Origin: Mycobacterium branderi
Lineage (GTDB): Bacteria > Actinomycetota > Actinomycetes > Mycobacteriales > Mycobacteriaceae
NCBI RefSeq assembly: GCF_010728725.1
Contig: NZ_AP022606.1
Location: 3,658,001 to 3,722,000 of the forward strand
DNA: 64,000 nucleotides
Direction of reading: 5' to 3'
A program made the position numbers and the translations under genes. This document shows positions 40,114 through 51,443 of this stretch, piece after piece. The notes beneath the pieces are model-generated. The model did no database searches. It was not told the DNA's origin and was given only the letters and a program-made list of their open reading frames with translations. Positions within the stretch are counted from its first letter, which is position 1. Every line of letters starts with the position of its first letter.

Positions 40114-41022
40114 CTAGGCGGCGGGGCGGGTGGTCGCGTAGCGCAGTGCCTCACCAATGGTGTTGTGGTGGAACTGGAAACCCGCGCGCTCCAGGGCGGT
40201 CGGGATGACGCGCTGGCCGCACAGCAAGCCCTCGTCGGCGAACTCGCCGAGCACGGCGCGCACCGCGAAGCCCGGCACGATCAGCGGCGTGGGCCGGTGC
40301 ACCGCGCGGCCGAGGGCCGCGGTGAACTCGGCGTTGGTCACCGGTGCCGGCCCGGTGAGGTTCACCGGCCCGGATAGCTTGCGGTGGGCGATGACGAACT
40401 GCAGCGCCCGTACCTCGTCTTCGAGGCTGATCCATGACATGTACTGGCGACCGTTGCCCAGCCGGGCGCCCAGGCACAGCGAGAAGAGCGGGCGCATCCG
40501 GCGCAGCGCGCCGCCCGACGGGGCCAGCACCAGCCCGGTGCGGGCCAGCACCACCCGGGCGCCGGCCTGCTGGGCCGCCCCGGTGGCCGCTTCCCAGTCC
40601 TGACACAGCTGGGCCAGGAAACCCGTTCCGGCCGAATCGGTTTCGTCGACGGCCCGGTCCTTGGTATTGCCGTAGTAACCGACGGCACTGGCGTTGACCA
40701 GTACCCCGACCCCGGCGTCGGCGACCGCGCCCGACAGCACTTCGGTGGGCGTGATGCGGCTGTCGCGCAGGTGCTGCTTGAAGGCGCCCGACCAGCGCCG
40801 CTGGCCCACGTTGACGCCGCAGAGGTTCACCACCGCGTCGACGCCGCGCAGCGCCGAAGCGTCGAATTCGCCGGCTTCGGGATCCCAGCGCACCTCGGTG
40901 CCGTTCAACGGTGTTCTTCGCACGATGCGCAGCACGTGGTAGTCGGCGGCGCGCAGCGCGGCGACCAGGGCCGAACCGATCAGCCCGGACGAACCCGCGA
41001 TCGCGATGACGGCCTTGGCCAC
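40114..41022 (-). CDS. SDR / TIGR01777-type NAD-dependent epimerase (Rv2216-like)
   Basis: This 302-aa protein is of the extended SDR group once called the cell-division inhibitor SulA-like or TIGR01777 family. The Rossmann motif is [12 protein letters not shown]. The active-site region has [11 protein letters not shown] with the YxxxK-type Tyr, and the C-terminal DUF1731 segment is [19 protein letters not shown]. The function is unknown. The start is GTG. It lies four bases after dlaT and before lipB, a conserved mycobacterial linkage with lipoate genes. Confidence 0.9.
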   Translation of the reverse strand: MAKAVIAIAGSSGLIGSALVAALRAADYHVLRIVRRTPLNGTEVRWDPEAGEFDASALRGVDAVVNLCGVNVGQRRWSGAFKQHLRDSRITPTEVLSGAVADAGVGVLVNASAVGYYGNTKDRAVDETDSAGTGFLAQLCQDWEAATGAAQQAGARVVLARTGLVLAPSGGALRRMRPLFSLCLGARLGNGRQYMSWISLEDEVRALQFVIAHRKLSGPVNLTGPAPVTNAEFTAALGRAVHRPTPLIVPGFAVRAVLGEFADEGLLCGQRVIPTALERAGFQFHHNTIGEALRYATTRPAA

Positions 41023-41026
41023 GGTG

Positions 41027-42763
41027 TCACAACCCCAGGTCGGCCTCGAATGCTCCCTCTTCGAGCCGATGCTTGACCGTGGTCAGGAACCGTCCGGCGT
41101 CGGCGCCGTCGATCAGCCGGTGGTCGTACGTCAGCGGCAGGTAGCAGATCGAGCGAACCCCGATGGATTCGTTGCCGGTGTCGTCGACGACCACCCGCGG
41201 CCGCTTGACGATCGCCCCGGTGCCCAACATGGCGGCCTGCGGCGGTACCAGGATCGGCGTGTCCAGCAGCGCACCCTGGCTGCCGATGTTGGTGATCGTG
41301 AAGGTGCCACCGGACAGCTCGTCGGGTTTGAGGTCGCCGGAGCGGGCGCGTGCGGCGATGTCGGCGATCGCGCGCGCCAGCCCGGCCAGCGACAGGTCAC
41401 CGGCGTTGTGGATGACGGGGGAGAGCAGACCCTGCTCGGTGTCGACGGCGAACCCGAGATGTTCGGCGTCGTAGTAGGTGATCTCCTTGGTGTCCTCGTT
41501 GTAGCTGGCGTTGATGTTGGGATGGATCTTGAGCGCGTCGATCACGGCGCGGGCGATGAACGGCAGGAAGGTCAGGTTCACGCCCTCGCGTTCGGCGAAC
41601 GCGTTCTTGGCCCTGGCCCGCAACGCCACGATCTTGGTCATGTCGACCTCGTGGACCTGGGTCAGCTGCGCGGTGGCCTGCAGCGATTCGCGGGTCTTCT
41701 TGGCGGTGATCTGACGGATCCGGCTGGCTTTCTGTGTGGTGCCGCGCAGGTGCGCCAGCGCGGGCGCCGGGGTCGGGGCCGCCGGTGTGGGAGCAGCGGC
41801 GGCTGCCGCCGGCTGCGCCGTGGGCGCAGGAGGCGGCGCCTTCTTGGCTTCCGCCGCGGCCAGCACATCCTGCTTGCGGATGCGACCGCCGACGCCGGTG
41901 CCGGTCACTTCGTTGAGGTCAATGTTGTTGTCCGCGGCCAATTTTCGCACCAACGGCGTGACGTACGGGGTGGTTGGTGCTTGGGCGGCGGGCGCCGGCT
42001 CGGGTTTGGCTTCCGGTTGAGGGGCCGGCTCGGGTGCCGGCTTGGCCTCCGGCTGCGGGGCGGGTTCGGGTGTTGGCTCGGGCTGCGGCGCTGGCGGGGC
42101 TTGCGGCTCGGGGGCCGGCTTGGCGGCGGGCGCCGCGGCGCCGGTGCCGATCCTGGCCAGCTCGCCGCCCACCGAGACGGTGACGTCTTCGTCGGCGGTG
42201 ATGCTGACCAGCGTGCCGGCCACCGGGGACGGGATCTCGGTGTCGACCTTGTCGGTGGACACCTCGACCAGCGGCTCGTCGACCTCCACCACGTCGCCGA
42301 CCTTCTTCAGCCAGCGCGTCACCGTCCCCTCGGTGACCGACTCGCCGAGTTCGGGCATGAGCACGGGCGTGGTGGCACCGGTTGCGGCGGCCTCGCCGTC
42401 CGGTGACGCCGCCGCGGGCTGCGGCTCGGGCTCCGGCTCAGGCTGGGCCGTTGGCTGCGGCGCGGGTTGTTCGGGTTGCGCTTCGGGTGCTTGCCCGCCG
42501 GCGGGTTGTCCACCGTCACCCTCGGCGGCGTCGCCGATGATGGCCAGCTCGCCGCCGACCTCGACGGTGTCGTCCTCCTGGGCGATGATCTTGGTGAGCA
42601 CACCGGCCGCCGGCGACGGGATTTCGGTGTCGACCTTGTCGGTGGACACCTCGAGCAGCGGCTCGTCGAGTTCGACCGTGTCGCCTTCTTGCTTGAGCCA
42701 GCGGGTGACCGTCCCCTCGGTGACGCTCTCACCGAGCGCCGGCATCTGGACTGAGAAGGCCAT
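41027..42763 (-). CDS. dlaT: Dihydrolipoamide acyltransferase, E2 of pyruvate dehydrogenase
   Basis: DlaT carries acetyl groups on lipoyl-lysine and forms the core of PDH. In M. tuberculosis it also works with Lpd, AhpD and AhpC as a peroxynitrite reductase. The 578-aa protein has two lipoyl domains (each with [14 protein letters not shown], at about residues 1-80 and 130-210), Pro/Ala/Glu-rich linkers, and an E1/E3-binding domain ([16 protein letters not shown]). The catalytic domain ends with [13 protein letters not shown]. The linker at about residues 215-265 has a 12-residue tandem duplication. ATG 42763 has GAGGAG nine bases upstream. Confidence 0.95.
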   Translation of the reverse strand: MAFSVQMPALGESVTEGTVTRWLKQEGDTVELDEPLLEVSTDKVDTEIPSPAAGVLTKIIAQEDDTVEVGGELAIIGDAAEGDGGQPAGGQAPEAQPEQPAPQPTAQPEPEPEPQPAAASPDGEAAATGATTPVLMPELGESVTEGTVTRWLKKVGDVVEVDEPLVEVSTDKVDTEIPSPVAGTLVSITADEDVTVSVGGELARIGTGAAAPAAKPAPEPQAPPAPQPEPTPEPAPQPEAKPAPEPAPQPEAKPEPAPAAQAPTTPYVTPLVRKLAADNNIDLNEVTGTGVGGRIRKQDVLAAAEAKKAPPPAPTAQPAAAAAAPTPAAPTPAPALAHLRGTTQKASRIRQITAKKTRESLQATAQLTQVHEVDMTKIVALRARAKNAFAEREGVNLTFLPFIARAVIDALKIHPNINASYNEDTKEITYYDAEHLGFAVDTEQGLLSPVIHNAGDLSLAGLARAIADIAARARSGDLKPDELSGGTFTITNIGSQGALLDTPILVPPQAAMLGTGAIVKRPRVVVDDTGNESIGVRSICYLPLTYDHRLIDGADAGRFLTTVKHRLEEGAFEADLGL

Positions 42764-42967
42764 CTCTGTTGACTCCTCGATCGATCGGTCGGTCGGCACG
42801 GGTCGACCTCTGGCTTACCACAGCATCCTTTCACTGCGGTGCGACCGGCACTCACCCAGGGCAGAGTCGCCTCCCCGGCGCTTGACACCCCGGGCAGTGT
42901 CGAAACACGCTTGCTACCAACGGTATGAGCTACCGGCCGTCACAGTAAGTCTCGGGTGAGGAGTGCG

Positions 42968-44728
42968 ATGGCAGCACCACAACGGTTCGTCGACAGCGCC
43001 GACGGTGTCCGCTTGGCGGTCTACGAAGAAGGCAACGCCGACGGACCCACGGTCGTGCTGGTACACGGCTGGCCGGACTCACACGTGCTGTGGGACGGAG
43101 TGGTCCCACAGCTGGCCGAGCGCTTCCGGGTCGTCCGCTACGACAACCGCGGAGTCGGCGGATCGTCGGCGCCCAAGCGGGTTTCGGCGTACACCATGGC
43201 CCGTTTCGCCGACGACTTCGCCGCCGTCGCCGACGCGTGCAGCCCCGGTCAGCCCGTGCATGTGCTGGCCCACGACTGGGGATCGGTGGGGGTGTGGGAC
43301 TTTCTGAGCCGGTCCGGCGCGGACGAGCGAATCGTGTCGTTCACCTCGGTGTCCGGGCCGAGCCAGGACCACCTCGTCGACTACATCTTCACCGGCCTGC
43401 GGCGCCCGTACCGTCCGCGCGCGTTCGCGCGGGCGCTCAGCCAGGCGCTGCGGCTGAGCTACATGGCGGTCTTTTCGATACCGGTGCTGGCACCGCTGGC
43501 TGTCCGCGCCGCGTTGTCCGGCCCGCGATTCCGCCGCGCACTGACCACGGGCGTCCCCGCCGAGCAGGTCCGTCACTCGGACACTCTTGCCGCCGACGCG
43601 GCGAGATCGCTGAAAACCTACCGTGCCAACTATTTTCGGTCGTTCACTCGTCGCCGGCGCGACCACTACGTCGATGTCCCGGTGCAGCTCGTCGTCAACA
43701 CCGAAGACCGCTACGTGCGGCCCTACGGCTATGACGCCACCGCGCGCTGGGTGCCGCGGCTGTGGCGCCGCGACATCAGGGCCGGGCACTGGTCGCCGAT
43801 GTCGCACCCCCAGGTGCTGGCGACGGCGGTGCATGAGTTCGCCGACCTGACCGAGGGCAAACCGCCGTGCCGTGCTCTGCGGCGCGCGCAGGTGGGCCGT
43901 CGGCGCGACTACTTCACCGACATTTTGGTGTCGGTGACCGGGGCGGGCAGCGGCATCGGCCGGGCCACCGCCTATGCGTTCGCCCGCGAGGGCGCCGAGG
44001 TCGTCGTGAGCGACATCGACGACGCCGCGGTCAAGGACACCGCCGCCGAGATCGCCGCCCGCGGCGGCGTCGCGCACGCCTATCTGCTCGACGTCGCCGA
44101 CGCCGCGGCCGTCGAGGCGTTCGCCGGGCAAGTCTGCGCCGAACACGGGGTGCCCGACATCGTCGTCAACAACGCGGGCATCGGGCAGGCCGGCCGGTTC
44201 CTGGACACCCCGCCCGAGCAATTCGAGCGGGTCCTCGACGTCAACTTCGGCGGCGTGGTCAACGGCTGCCGCGCGTTCGCCCGGCGGCTGGTCGAGCGCG
44301 GTGAGGGTGGACACATCGTCAACGTGTCGTCGATGGCGGCCTACGCGCCGTCACAGCAGTTGAACGCCTACTGCACGGCCAAGGCCGCCGTGTACATGTT
44401 CTCCGACTGTCTGCGCGCCGAACTGGACGCGGCCGGTGTCGGGCTGACCACGATCTGCCCCGGCGTCATCGACACCAACATCGTGCACACCACCCGATTC
44501 GACGCGCCGTCCGGACACCTCGAGCAGGTCGAGGGACGGCGGGCCCAGCTGGAGAAGATGTTTGCGCTGCGCCGCTACGGCCCGGACAAGGTGGCCGACG
44601 CCATCGTGGCGGCCGTCAAGAAAAACAAGGCGATCCGGCCGGTGGCACCGGAGGCCTATCTGCTCTACGGCTTGTCCCGAGTGGCGCCGCAGGCGCTGCG
44701 CAGCACCGCGCGCCGCCGGTTGGTGTAG
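42968..44728 (+). CDS. ephD: Epoxide hydrolase - short-chain dehydrogenase fusion EphD
   Basis: This 586-aa two-domain protein has an alpha/beta-hydrolase epoxide hydrolase at residues about 1-300 (oxyanion HGWPDSH, nucleophile Asp in LAHDWGSVG, His in AGHWSPMSHP). A classical SDR follows at about 325-586 (VSVTGAGSGIGRA, NNAGIGQAG, YCTAKAAVY). In M. tuberculosis, EphD takes part in hydrolysis of epoxy-mycolic acids. ATG at 42968 has GAGGAG seven bases before it; an in-frame GTG at 42956 would remove that site. It is divergent from dlaT and convergent with pepB. Confidence 0.94.
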   Translation: MAAPQRFVDSADGVRLAVYEEGNADGPTVVLVHGWPDSHVLWDGVVPQLAERFRVVRYDNRGVGGSSAPKRVSAYTMARFADDFAAVADACSPGQPVHVLAHDWGSVGVWDFLSRSGADERIVSFTSVSGPSQDHLVDYIFTGLRRPYRPRAFARALSQALRLSYMAVFSIPVLAPLAVRAALSGPRFRRALTTGVPAEQVRHSDTLAADAARSLKTYRANYFRSFTRRRRDHYVDVPVQLVVNTEDRYVRPYGYDATARWVPRLWRRDIRAGHWSPMSHPQVLATAVHEFADLTEGKPPCRALRRAQVGRRRDYFTDILVSVTGAGSGIGRATAYAFAREGAEVVVSDIDDAAVKDTAAEIAARGGVAHAYLLDVADAAAVEAFAGQVCAEHGVPDIVVNNAGIGQAGRFLDTPPEQFERVLDVNFGGVVNGCRAFARRLVERGEGGHIVNVSSMAAYAPSQQLNAYCTAKAAVYMFSDCLRAELDAAGVGLTTICPGVIDTNIVHTTRFDAPSGHLEQVEGRRAQLEKMFALRRYGPDKVADAIVAAVKKNKAIRPVAPEAYLLYGLSRVAPQALRSTARRRLV

Positions 44729-44736
44729 CCCGCTGG

Positions 44737-44799
44737 CGCCGAATGGCCAGTTATGACACGGGTTTTCGCAATTCGCGTGCAATAAGTGGCCACTCGGCG
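44737..44799. repeat. Long inverted repeat between convergent ephD and pepB
   Basis: Arms at 44737-44754 (CGCCGAATGGCCAGTTAT) and 44782-44799 (ATAAGTGGCCACTCGGCG) pair at 16 of 18 positions around a 27-nt loop. It fills the gap between the two stop codons. It could terminate both genes, or be a copy of a dispersed mycobacterial palindrome. Confidence 0.6.
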
Positions 44800-44802
44800 G
44801 CG

Positions 44803-46323
44803 CTAACCGTTTTCGGCGATGTCCTCGAGCACGGCGATCATGGTGCGGGTCGGCACGCCGGTGCCGCCTTTGGGGGTGTATCCCCACGGGCTGCCGGTGT
44901 TGTAGGCGGGCCCGGCGACGTCGATGTGGGCCCACGCCACCCCGTCGGCGACGAATTCGCGCAGGTAGACTCCCGCCACCAGCATCCCGGCGAAGCGCTG
45001 ACCGCTGACGTTGGCCAGGTCGGCCACCGTCGACTTCAGGTCGTCCTTGAGCTCGTCGGGCAGCGGCATCGGCCAGCCGTTCTCGCCGACCTGCTGGGAG
45101 ATCGCGGCCACCCTGTCACGGAACTCGTCGCTGCCCATCACTCCGGGGGTGCGGCTGCCCAGCGCCACCGTCTGTGCGCCGGTCAAAGTCGACGTCTCGA
45201 TCAGATAGTCCGGGTTGTCCTCGCAGGCGCGCACAATCGCGTCGGCCAGGATGAGCCGGCCCTCCGCGTCGGTGTTGAGCACTTCGACTGTCCTGCCGCC
45301 GTATTGGGTCAGCACGTCGCCGGGGCGTTGTGCCGTGGCAGACGGCATGTTCTCGGCCATCGGCACGGTGGCGATCACGTCGACCGGCAGCTTCAGCTGC
45401 GCGGCCAGCGTCGCGGTCGCGATGACCGCTGCGGCACCGCCCATGTCGGAGGTCATGTGGTGCATGTTGGCGGCCGGCTTGATCGAGATGCCGCCGGTGT
45501 CGAACGTGATGCCCTTGCCGACCAGCGCCACCTTCTTGGCATTCTTCTTGCCACTTCGATGCGTGAGCCGCACCAGCCGCGGTGGACGCGACGAGCCCTT
45601 GCCCACGCCGATCACCCCGCCGTAGCCGTCCTTGGCCAGCGCCTTGTCGTCGAGCACCTCGACCTCCAGGCCGGCGGACTCACCCAAAGCCTTGGCGCGC
45701 GAGGCGAATTCGGCCGGAAACAAGTGACTCGGCGGGGTGTTGACCAGATCGCGGGCGGTGGCGACGGCGGTTGCGACCGCCGCGGCGTGCGCGGCGTCCG
45801 ATTTGGCGCCGGCGGCTGTCGAGAGCGCGGTGATCTTGCGCAGCCCCGGGTCCTTGGGCGCCGTCTTGTCGCTGCGGAAGGTGGTGAACCGGTAGCTGCC
45901 CAGGATCAGGCCCTCGACCGCGCTGGCGAGATTCAACTCGCCCAGTGTGGTGACGACGGCCTCGGCTCCATTCAGCGACCGGGCCGCCGTGCCGGCAGCG
46001 CGGCGGATCACGTCGGCCGGCCACTCGTCGCGCGGCTTACCCAGGCCGACGGTCATGACGCTGCCCGCCGGAAGCGACGAGACCACCAGCCGGTGGATTT
46101 GCTCGCTGCCGCCCTTGGCGCTCAGCGCCTGCAGTCCGGCCTCGATCTCGGCGATCGCATCGGCGCCCAGGAACGCCTCGGCCGCCGCGACCCTCGCCCC
46201 GGGCCGGTCCTCGTCACCCGTCGACACCACCGGCACGATCAGCACCGACTTGCCGATCCCACGGCTCGGTAGTGAGGAGGCGACGGTGACGGACGGCGAC
46301 TGGTAACCGGGTTGGGTGCTCAC
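44803..46323 (-). CDS. pepB: Leucyl aminopeptidase (M17)
   Basis: This 506-aa cytosolic di-metal aminopeptidase releases N-terminal residues from peptides. The catalytic C-terminal domain has [15 protein letters not shown] (metal and catalytic Lys), [27 protein letters not shown] (M17 signature with NTDAEGR) and ASTLTGA-like [13 protein letters not shown]. The N-terminal domain is more variable. I chose GTG at 46323 ([10 protein letters not shown]); TTG at 46329 is an alternative. It follows the adenylate cyclase gene in the opposite transcriptional order, 11 nt apart. Confidence 0.94.
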   Translation of the reverse strand: MSTQPGYQSPSVTVASSLPSRGIGKSVLIVPVVSTGDEDRPGARVAAAEAFLGADAIAEIEAGLQALSAKGGSEQIHRLVVSSLPAGSVMTVGLGKPRDEWPADVIRRAAGTAARSLNGAEAVVTTLGELNLASAVEGLILGSYRFTTFRSDKTAPKDPGLRKITALSTAAGAKSDAAHAAAVATAVATARDLVNTPPSHLFPAEFASRAKALGESAGLEVEVLDDKALAKDGYGGVIGVGKGSSRPPRLVRLTHRSGKKNAKKVALVGKGITFDTGGISIKPAANMHHMTSDMGGAAAVIATATLAAQLKLPVDVIATVPMAENMPSATAQRPGDVLTQYGGRTVEVLNTDAEGRLILADAIVRACEDNPDYLIETSTLTGAQTVALGSRTPGVMGSDEFRDRVAAISQQVGENGWPMPLPDELKDDLKSTVADLANVSGQRFAGMLVAGVYLREFVADGVAWAHIDVAGPAYNTGSPWGYTPKGGTGVPTRTMIAVLEDIAENG

Positions 46324-46334
46324 GGCCAACCACC

Positions 46335-47426
46335 CTAATCACCGGATTGGACGTGCAGGTCATAGGCCGTCACGGGTGCGTCAAAACCCTTGAGCGTCAA
46401 CGGCTCCTGCAGAGTCGCCGGCCAGTCCGGCAGCGCGTCGTGCACGGCTGCGCCGACGAGGATCTGCCCCGCTGATGCGGCCGCGACCAGTCGGGCGGCC
46501 AGGTTCACCGCATTGCCGAAGTAGTCGCCGTTGAGGGTCAGCATCTCGCCGTAACCGAGTCCGGCGCGCACCTGCAGCCCGACCTCACGTGCCAGCGGGT
46601 GATCGACGAGGTCGAGCGCCGTCTTAGCCAGCCGCTCCGGTGTCGAGTTCACCCACATCACGGCGTCGCCGATGAACTTCACCACCCTGCCGCCATCGGC
46701 GTGCACCACGTCGGAGACTGTCGCGGAAAAGCCGTTGAGCAAGGTCGACAACTCCGCGGGCGTGAGCATCTGGGTCAGCGCGGTGAAGCCGGACAGGTCC
46801 ACGAAACCCACCCCGCACACCACGCTCGCCGACGGGCCCGGGACCACGCCCTCGATGAAGGTCCGCACACTGGTCAGATGGTGGCGATGGACGGCGTCCA
46901 TCATCGCCCCGATGCGCGGGATGAATTCAGCGACCCCGCGAAAAGCCTGGGCGGTGGTGAGTTCATCCTGAGTCTCGCCAATCCAGATCTCGGGTGCGCC
47001 GGCGCGGATCATGGACGACAGGGCCTCGGCCAGCCGGGCGACACAGGCACCGATGACACGCAGAACTCCGGAGGCGGCGTCCTCGCCGAATCGGGCTCTC
47101 AATTCCACCCAGGTCGCCAGCGCGTCGACATCGGCCTGGCTCAACGTGGGAGTGTCGGAGTCCGCGACCGTGAGCCCGAGCATGGCCCAGGCGTGCTCGA
47201 CGTCCTCGACCGGCAGACCCAGCGCGTCGGCGGTCGTTCGCAGGGTGTAGATCGGCGGGCCCGACCACTGCAGGACGTCACCGGCGAGTCCGAACAGGCG
47301 GCCGCGGCGCTCGGCGTCGACCATCTCCTCGGCGCTAAAGCCGAGGCTGTCCAGATATTCGATCAGGCCTGCTCGCTCGCGAGCGTTGGCAATACCGGCA
47401 GCTTCCAGGGCATCGAAATCCACCAC
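46335..47426 (-). CDS. Class III adenylate cyclase (Rv2212-like)
   Basis: This 363-aa soluble enzyme makes cAMP. The N-terminal regulatory part (residues 1-200) resembles the pH/lipid-sensing domain of Rv2212. The catalytic domain (about 205-363) has the metal Asp pair in [10 protein letters not shown] and FIGDAVMWV, the purine-specifying Lys in RVVKFIGD, and the Asn/Arg transition-state residues in [14 protein letters not shown] at 47426 or 47423 starts [11 protein letters not shown]. Only 19 nt separate it from divergent gcvT. Longer upstream ORFs overlap gcvT and were rejected. Confidence 0.9.
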   Translation of the reverse strand: MVDFDALEAAGIANARERAGLIEYLDSLGFSAEEMVDAERRGRLFGLAGDVLQWSGPPIYTLRTTADALGLPVEDVEHAWAMLGLTVADSDTPTLSQADVDALATWVELRARFGEDAASGVLRVIGACVARLAEALSSMIRAGAPEIWIGETQDELTTAQAFRGVAEFIPRIGAMMDAVHRHHLTSVRTFIEGVVPGPSASVVCGVGFVDLSGFTALTQMLTPAELSTLLNGFSATVSDVVHADGGRVVKFIGDAVMWVNSTPERLAKTALDLVDHPLAREVGLQVRAGLGYGEMLTLNGDYFGNAVNLAARLVAAASAGQILVGAAVHDALPDWPATLQEPLTLKGFDAPVTAYDLHVQSGD

Positions 47427-47445
47427 CTGATTAGTGTGGAGCACC

Positions 47446-48540
47446 GTGACTGACGTGCAGCACGGACCGCTGGAAGACCGCCACCGCGAGCTGGGCGCCA
47501 GCTTCGCGGAGTTCGGCGGCTGGCTGATGCCGGTGTCGTATGCCGGCACCGTCAGCGAACACACCGCAACCCGCTCTGCCGTCGGCCTGTTCGACGTCAG
47601 CCACCTCGGCAAGGCGGTGGTGCGCGGACCTGGTGCCGCCGAATTCGTGAACTCCGCGCTGACCAACGACCTGCGTCGCATTGGACCCGGCAAGGCGCAA
47701 TACACGTTGTGCTGCAACGAATCCGGGGGCGTGATCGACGACCTGATCGCCTACTATGTCGGCGACGACGAAATCTTCCTGGTGCCCAACGCCGCCAACA
47801 CCGCCGCGGTGGTGGCCGCGCTTGCGGCTGCCGCTCCGAGCGGCGTGACTGTTACCGACGAGCACCGCTCGTATGCGGTGCTGGCGGTGCAGGGACCGCG
47901 GTCGGTCGACGTCCTCGACGAACTGGGGCTGCCCGCCGGGATGGACTACATGGCGTATGCCGACGCCTCGTTTTCCGGGGTGCCGGTGCGGGTGTGCCGC
48001 AGCGGATACACCGGCGAACACGGCTACGAGCTGCTGCCGCCCTGGGAGTCCGCGGCCGTGGTATTCGACGCGCTGATGGCGGCGGTCACTCGGGCGGGCG
48101 GGCAGCCGGCGGGTCTGGGCGCGCGCGACACGCTGCGCACCGAGATGGGCTATCCGCTGCACGGCCACGAATTGTCGGCCGACATTTCGCCGCTGCAGGG
48201 CGGCTGCGGCTGGGCGATCGGCTGGAAAAAGGAGGCGTTCTTCGGCCGCGAGGCGCTGTTGGCCGAGAAGGCCGCGGGCCCGTCGCGGCGGTTGCGCGGG
48301 CTGCGCGCGGTGGGCCGCGGTGTGTTGCGGGCCGGCCTGTCGGTCCTCGACGACGACCGCAAGGTCGGGGTCACCACGTCGGGAACCTTTTCTCCCACAC
48401 TGCAAGTCGGCATCGCGCTGGCGCTGATCGACACCGACGCCGGCATCGACGACGGCCGGCATGTCACCGTCGACGTGCGGGGCCGCGCCGTCGAATGCGA
48501 AGTGGTGCGGCCGCCTTTTGTCGACACGAAAACCCGGTAG
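47446..48540 (+). CDS. gcvT: Aminomethyltransferase, T-protein of the glycine cleavage system
   Basis: GcvT takes the aminomethyl group from lipoyl-GcvH, releasing ammonia and forming methylene-tetrahydrofolate. The 364-aa protein has the typical [32 protein letters not shown], the folate-binding [30 protein letters not shown] and [23 protein letters not shown] at 47446 was chosen; GTG at 47434 or 47455 cannot be excluded. There is no space upstream for a glycine riboswitch. It depends on lipoylation by LipB/LipA encoded 8 kb away. Confidence 0.94.
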   Translation: MTDVQHGPLEDRHRELGASFAEFGGWLMPVSYAGTVSEHTATRSAVGLFDVSHLGKAVVRGPGAAEFVNSALTNDLRRIGPGKAQYTLCCNESGGVIDDLIAYYVGDDEIFLVPNAANTAAVVAALAAAAPSGVTVTDEHRSYAVLAVQGPRSVDVLDELGLPAGMDYMAYADASFSGVPVRVCRSGYTGEHGYELLPPWESAAVVFDALMAAVTRAGGQPAGLGARDTLRTEMGYPLHGHELSADISPLQGGCGWAIGWKKEAFFGREALLAEKAAGPSRRLRGLRAVGRGVLRAGLSVLDDDRKVGVTTSGTFSPTLQVGIALALIDTDAGIDDGRHVTVDVRGRAVECEVVRPPFVDTKTR

Positions 48541-48550
48541 CGGGCGGCTA

Positions 48551-48556
48551 TACAAT
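48551..48556 (+). promoter_or_regulatory. -10 element of the leaderless ilvE transcript
   Basis: TACAAT within TATACAAT is six bases before the ATG at 48563, an almost ideal SigA -10 box at leaderless spacing. Confidence 0.65.
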
Positions 48557-48562
48557 CGCAGG

Positions 48563-49669
48563 ATGACCAGCGGCCTTCTCGAGTTCACGGTTTCTCGCAC
48601 CGCAAACCCGACGGCCGACGAGGTACGGGAATCGATCCTGCGCGACCCCGGCTTCGGTCGCTACCACACCGACCACATGGTCTCGATCGACTACACCGAC
48701 GGCCAGGGGTGGCACGACGCGCGGGTCATCGGCTACGGCCCGATCGAGCTGGATCCGTCGGCGATCGTGCTGCACTACGCGCAGGAGGTTTTCGAGGGGC
48801 TCAAGGCCTACCGCTGGGCGGACGGGTCGATCGTGTCGTTTCGCCCGGACGCCAACGCCGCCCGGATGCGGTCGTCGGCGCGACGGATCGCGATCCCGGA
48901 ACTGCCCGACGAGTTGTTCATCGAGTCGCTGCGGCAACTGATCGCCGTCGACAACGCCTGGGTGCCGCCAGCCGGCGGCGAAGAGTCGTTGTATCTGCGG
49001 CCGTTCGTGTTTGCCACCGAGCCGGGGCTGGGGGTTCGCCCCGCCAAGCAGTACCGCTATCTGGTGCTGGCCTCGCCGGCCGGCGCGTACTTCCCGCGCG
49101 GTCTGCGTCCGGTGACTGTCTGGGTGTCGACGGAATACGTGCGGGCCAGCCCGGGCGGCACCGGCGCGGCGAAATTCGGCGGCAACTACGCCGCCTCGCT
49201 GGTCGCCCAGGCCCAGGCCGCCGAAAACGGTTGTGAGCAGGTGGTGTGGCTCGACGCCGTCGAGCGCCGCTACATCGAGGAGATGGGCGGGATGAACATC
49301 TTCTTCGTGTTCGGCAGCGGCGGCTCGGCACGGCTGGTCACCCCGGAGCTGTCCGGCGCGCTGCTGCCCGGCATCACCCGGGATTCGTTGCTGCAGTTGG
49401 CAACTGACGCAGGCTTTGCCATCGAGGAACGCAAGATCGACGTCGACGAGTGGCAGAAGAAGGCCGCCGCCGGCGAGATCACCGAGGTGTTCGCGTGCGG
49501 CACCGCCGCCGTCATCACCCCGATCGCACATGTCCGCTACGGTGACACCGAATTCACCATCGGCGACGGCGAACCCGGCGAAATCACGATGGCGCTGCGC
49601 GACACGCTGACCGGAATCCAGCGCGGCACCTTCGCCGACACCCACGGGTGGATGACCCGCCTGGGCTAG
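48563..49669 (+). CDS. ilvE: Branched-chain amino acid aminotransferase
   Basis: IlvE is a fold-type IV PLP enzyme. It carries out the last step of leucine, isoleucine and valine synthesis, and in mycobacteria also methionine regeneration. The 368-aa length equals M. tuberculosis IlvE. Motifs include [30 protein letters not shown], the PLP lysine in [37 protein letters not shown] and [14 protein letters not shown]. The ATG sits behind a good -10 box. Its TAG stop overlaps the cobS stop on the other strand (CTAG). Confidence 0.97.
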   Translation: MTSGLLEFTVSRTANPTADEVRESILRDPGFGRYHTDHMVSIDYTDGQGWHDARVIGYGPIELDPSAIVLHYAQEVFEGLKAYRWADGSIVSFRPDANAARMRSSARRIAIPELPDELFIESLRQLIAVDNAWVPPAGGEESLYLRPFVFATEPGLGVRPAKQYRYLVLASPAGAYFPRGLRPVTVWVSTEYVRASPGGTGAAKFGGNYAASLVAQAQAAENGCEQVVWLDAVERRYIEEMGGMNIFFVFGSGGSARLVTPELSGALLPGITRDSLLQLATDAGFAIEERKIDVDEWQKKAAAGEITEVFACGTAAVITPIAHVRYGDTEFTIGDGEPGEITMALRDTLTGIQRGTFADTHGWMTRLG

Positions 49670-50400
49670 CCGCCGTCAAGCGCGGCCAGCAGCACCGCGG
49701 TCACTGTCGTGGTCAGCTCGATCGCGGCGCCCAGCACGTCGCCGCTGATGCCGCCGAACCGGCGCACGCAATGCGCCCCCAATGCCACCGAGCAGCCCAG
49801 CGCCACCAGCACCGCCGTCGGCCCGCACCACAGTTGCGGGGTCGCCCACACCGACGCCACACCCAGCGCCGCAATCCAGCCCGCGATCACCACCGCTGAC
49901 TGGGTGCCGGCGACGAGAGCGCCCAGCGAGCTGCCTTCGGCCGCCGGCACCGATCGGCGGCAGGCCAGCACCGCCGCGACCCGGCCTGCGGTGACCGCGA
50001 CGACGATGCCTGCCGCATTCAGCGCCGAAAAGGCGAAGCCCTGCAGCGCGATCACCAGCACCACGGCCGCCACCCCGAACGGCCCAGTCGAGCCGTCGCG
50101 CATCACCGTCCGGGCGCGCTCGGGCGGCCCGTAGCAGCCCAGCCCGTCGGCGGTATCGGCAACCCCGTCGATGTGCAGGCCGCGGGTGGCGGCCAGCAGT
50201 GCGGTCACGGCCAGCAGTCCGGCCAGGGGGTTGCCCGCGCCGAACGCCAGCGACCCGCCCCACGTCACTGCGGCGGCCAGCCCGCCCAGCGCTGCGCCGA
50301 CCACCGGCAGCGCGGTGATCGCGCCGCCGCCCAGCGGGCGTCCGCCGGTCCCGGGTATCACCGTAGCGAATCCGAAAGCTGTTGTAACCGAACGGATCAC
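49666..50400 (-). CDS. cobS: Adenosylcobinamide-GDP ribazoletransferase
   Basis: CobS joins adenosylcobinamide-GDP with alpha-ribazole (phosphate), the last assembly step of cobalamin. It is an integral membrane protein of 244 aa. Family signatures are FGFATVIP at the start, [25 protein letters not shown] (acidic Mg site), [15 protein letters not shown] and [17 protein letters not shown] at 50400 overlaps the cobT stop (GTGA). It ends the cobU-cobT-cobS run and overlaps convergent ilvE by four bases. Confidence 0.95.
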   Translation of the reverse strand: MIRSVTTAFGFATVIPGTGGRPLGGGAITALPVVGAALGGLAAAVTWGGSLAFGAGNPLAGLLAVTALLAATRGLHIDGVADTADGLGCYGPPERARTVMRDGSTGPFGVAAVVLVIALQGFAFSALNAAGIVVAVTAGRVAAVLACRRSVPAAEGSSLGALVAGTQSAVVIAGWIAALGVASVWATPQLWCGPTAVLVALGCSVALGAHCVRRFGGISGDVLGAAIELTTTVTAVLLAALDGG

Positions 50401-51443
50401 GATAACGCCCGGTTGGACACGCCGGCCGCGGCGAAGGTCGACATCGACGACAGCGCGGCCACCGCGGCCCGCAGCACCGGCAGGGCCAGCGTCGCACCGG
50501 TGCCTTCTCCCAGGCGCATCCGAAGATCGAGAATCGGGTCCAACTCCAGCGCGACCAACGCCAGCGTGTGCGCCGGTTCGGGGGAGCGGTGAGCGGCTTG
50601 CCACCATTGCCGTGCACCGGGTGCCAGGCGTTCGGCGATCAGCGCAGCGGCCGTCACCGCCAACCCGTCGAGCAGCAGCGGGGTGCGCCGAACCGCGGCT
50701 TGTGCGCAGAACCCGGCGATCGCAGCCAGATCCGCGCCGCCGCAGCACCGTAACAGCCCGATCGGATCGGATTTCACGGCGCGGGCCCGGAACAGCGCGT
50801 CGCGCACCGCCGCCGTTTTGCGCATCCAGCCGGCGTCGTCGATACCGGTGCCGTAGCCGACCGCCGCGACGGGTTCGGCACCCGTCAACGCTGCCACCAA
50901 AACCGTTGCGGCCGTGGTATTCCCGATGCCCATGTCGCCGGCGATCAGCAGATCGGCCCCGGCGTCCACCTCGTCGTCGGCGATCCGCCGGCCGGCATCG
51001 ATTGCGGCTCCGGTTTCGGCGTCGGTCAGCGCATCCTCGATGGCGAGGTTACCACTGCCACGCCGGACCTTGTGTGCCCCAATGTGTTCCGCCATCGGTT
51101 CGGCATCGACAGCGATGTCGGCGACCCGCACTGTCGCGCCGGCGACATCGGCCATCGCATTGATGGCCGCCCCGCCACTTTCGATGTTGGCCACCATCTG
51201 GGCGGTGACCTCAGGCGGGTACGCCGATACGCCCGTCCGCGCGACGCCATGGTCACCGGCGAACACCACCACCCGCGGGCGCTCGAATTGCTTTGGTGGG
51301 CAATGGCCCTGGCATGACGCCACCCACACCGACAGATCTTCGAGGCGGCCTAGTGCACCCGTCGGCTTGGTCAACGTGTCCTGCCGGGCGCGGGCGGCCG
51401 CCGCGGTAGCCGCGTCGGGCGGCGACACCGGACCGAACGTCAT
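50397..51443 (-). CDS. cobT: Nicotinate-nucleotide:dimethylbenzimidazole phosphoribosyltransferase
   Basis: CobT activates the lower ligand by forming alpha-ribazole phosphate. The 348-aa protein has the family blocks [54 protein letters not shown], and [14 protein letters not shown]. The catalytic Glu is probably in the late [16 protein letters not shown] segment. ATG at 51443 overlaps the cobU stop (ATGA). It belongs to the nucleotide-loop assembly operon. Confidence 0.96.
   Translation of the reverse strand: MTFGPVSPPDAATAAAARARQDTLTKPTGALGRLEDLSVWVASCQGHCPPKQFERPRVVVFAGDHGVARTGVSAYPPEVTAQMVANIESGGAAINAMADVAGATVRVADIAVDAEPMAEHIGAHKVRRGSGNLAIEDALTDAETGAAIDAGRRIADDEVDAGADLLIAGDMGIGNTTAATVLVAALTGAEPVAAVGYGTGIDDAGWMRKTAAVRDALFRARAVKSDPIGLLRCCGGADLAAIAGFCAQAAVRRTPLLLDGLAVTAAALIAERLAPGARQWWQAAHRSPEPAHTLALVALELDPILDLRMRLGEGTGATLALPVLRAAVAALSSMSTFAAAGVSNRALS

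Noticed and set aside
47427..47445. Glycine riboswitch before gcvT
   Set aside because: Only 19 bases separate gcvT from the divergent cyclase gene, far too little for a riboswitch.
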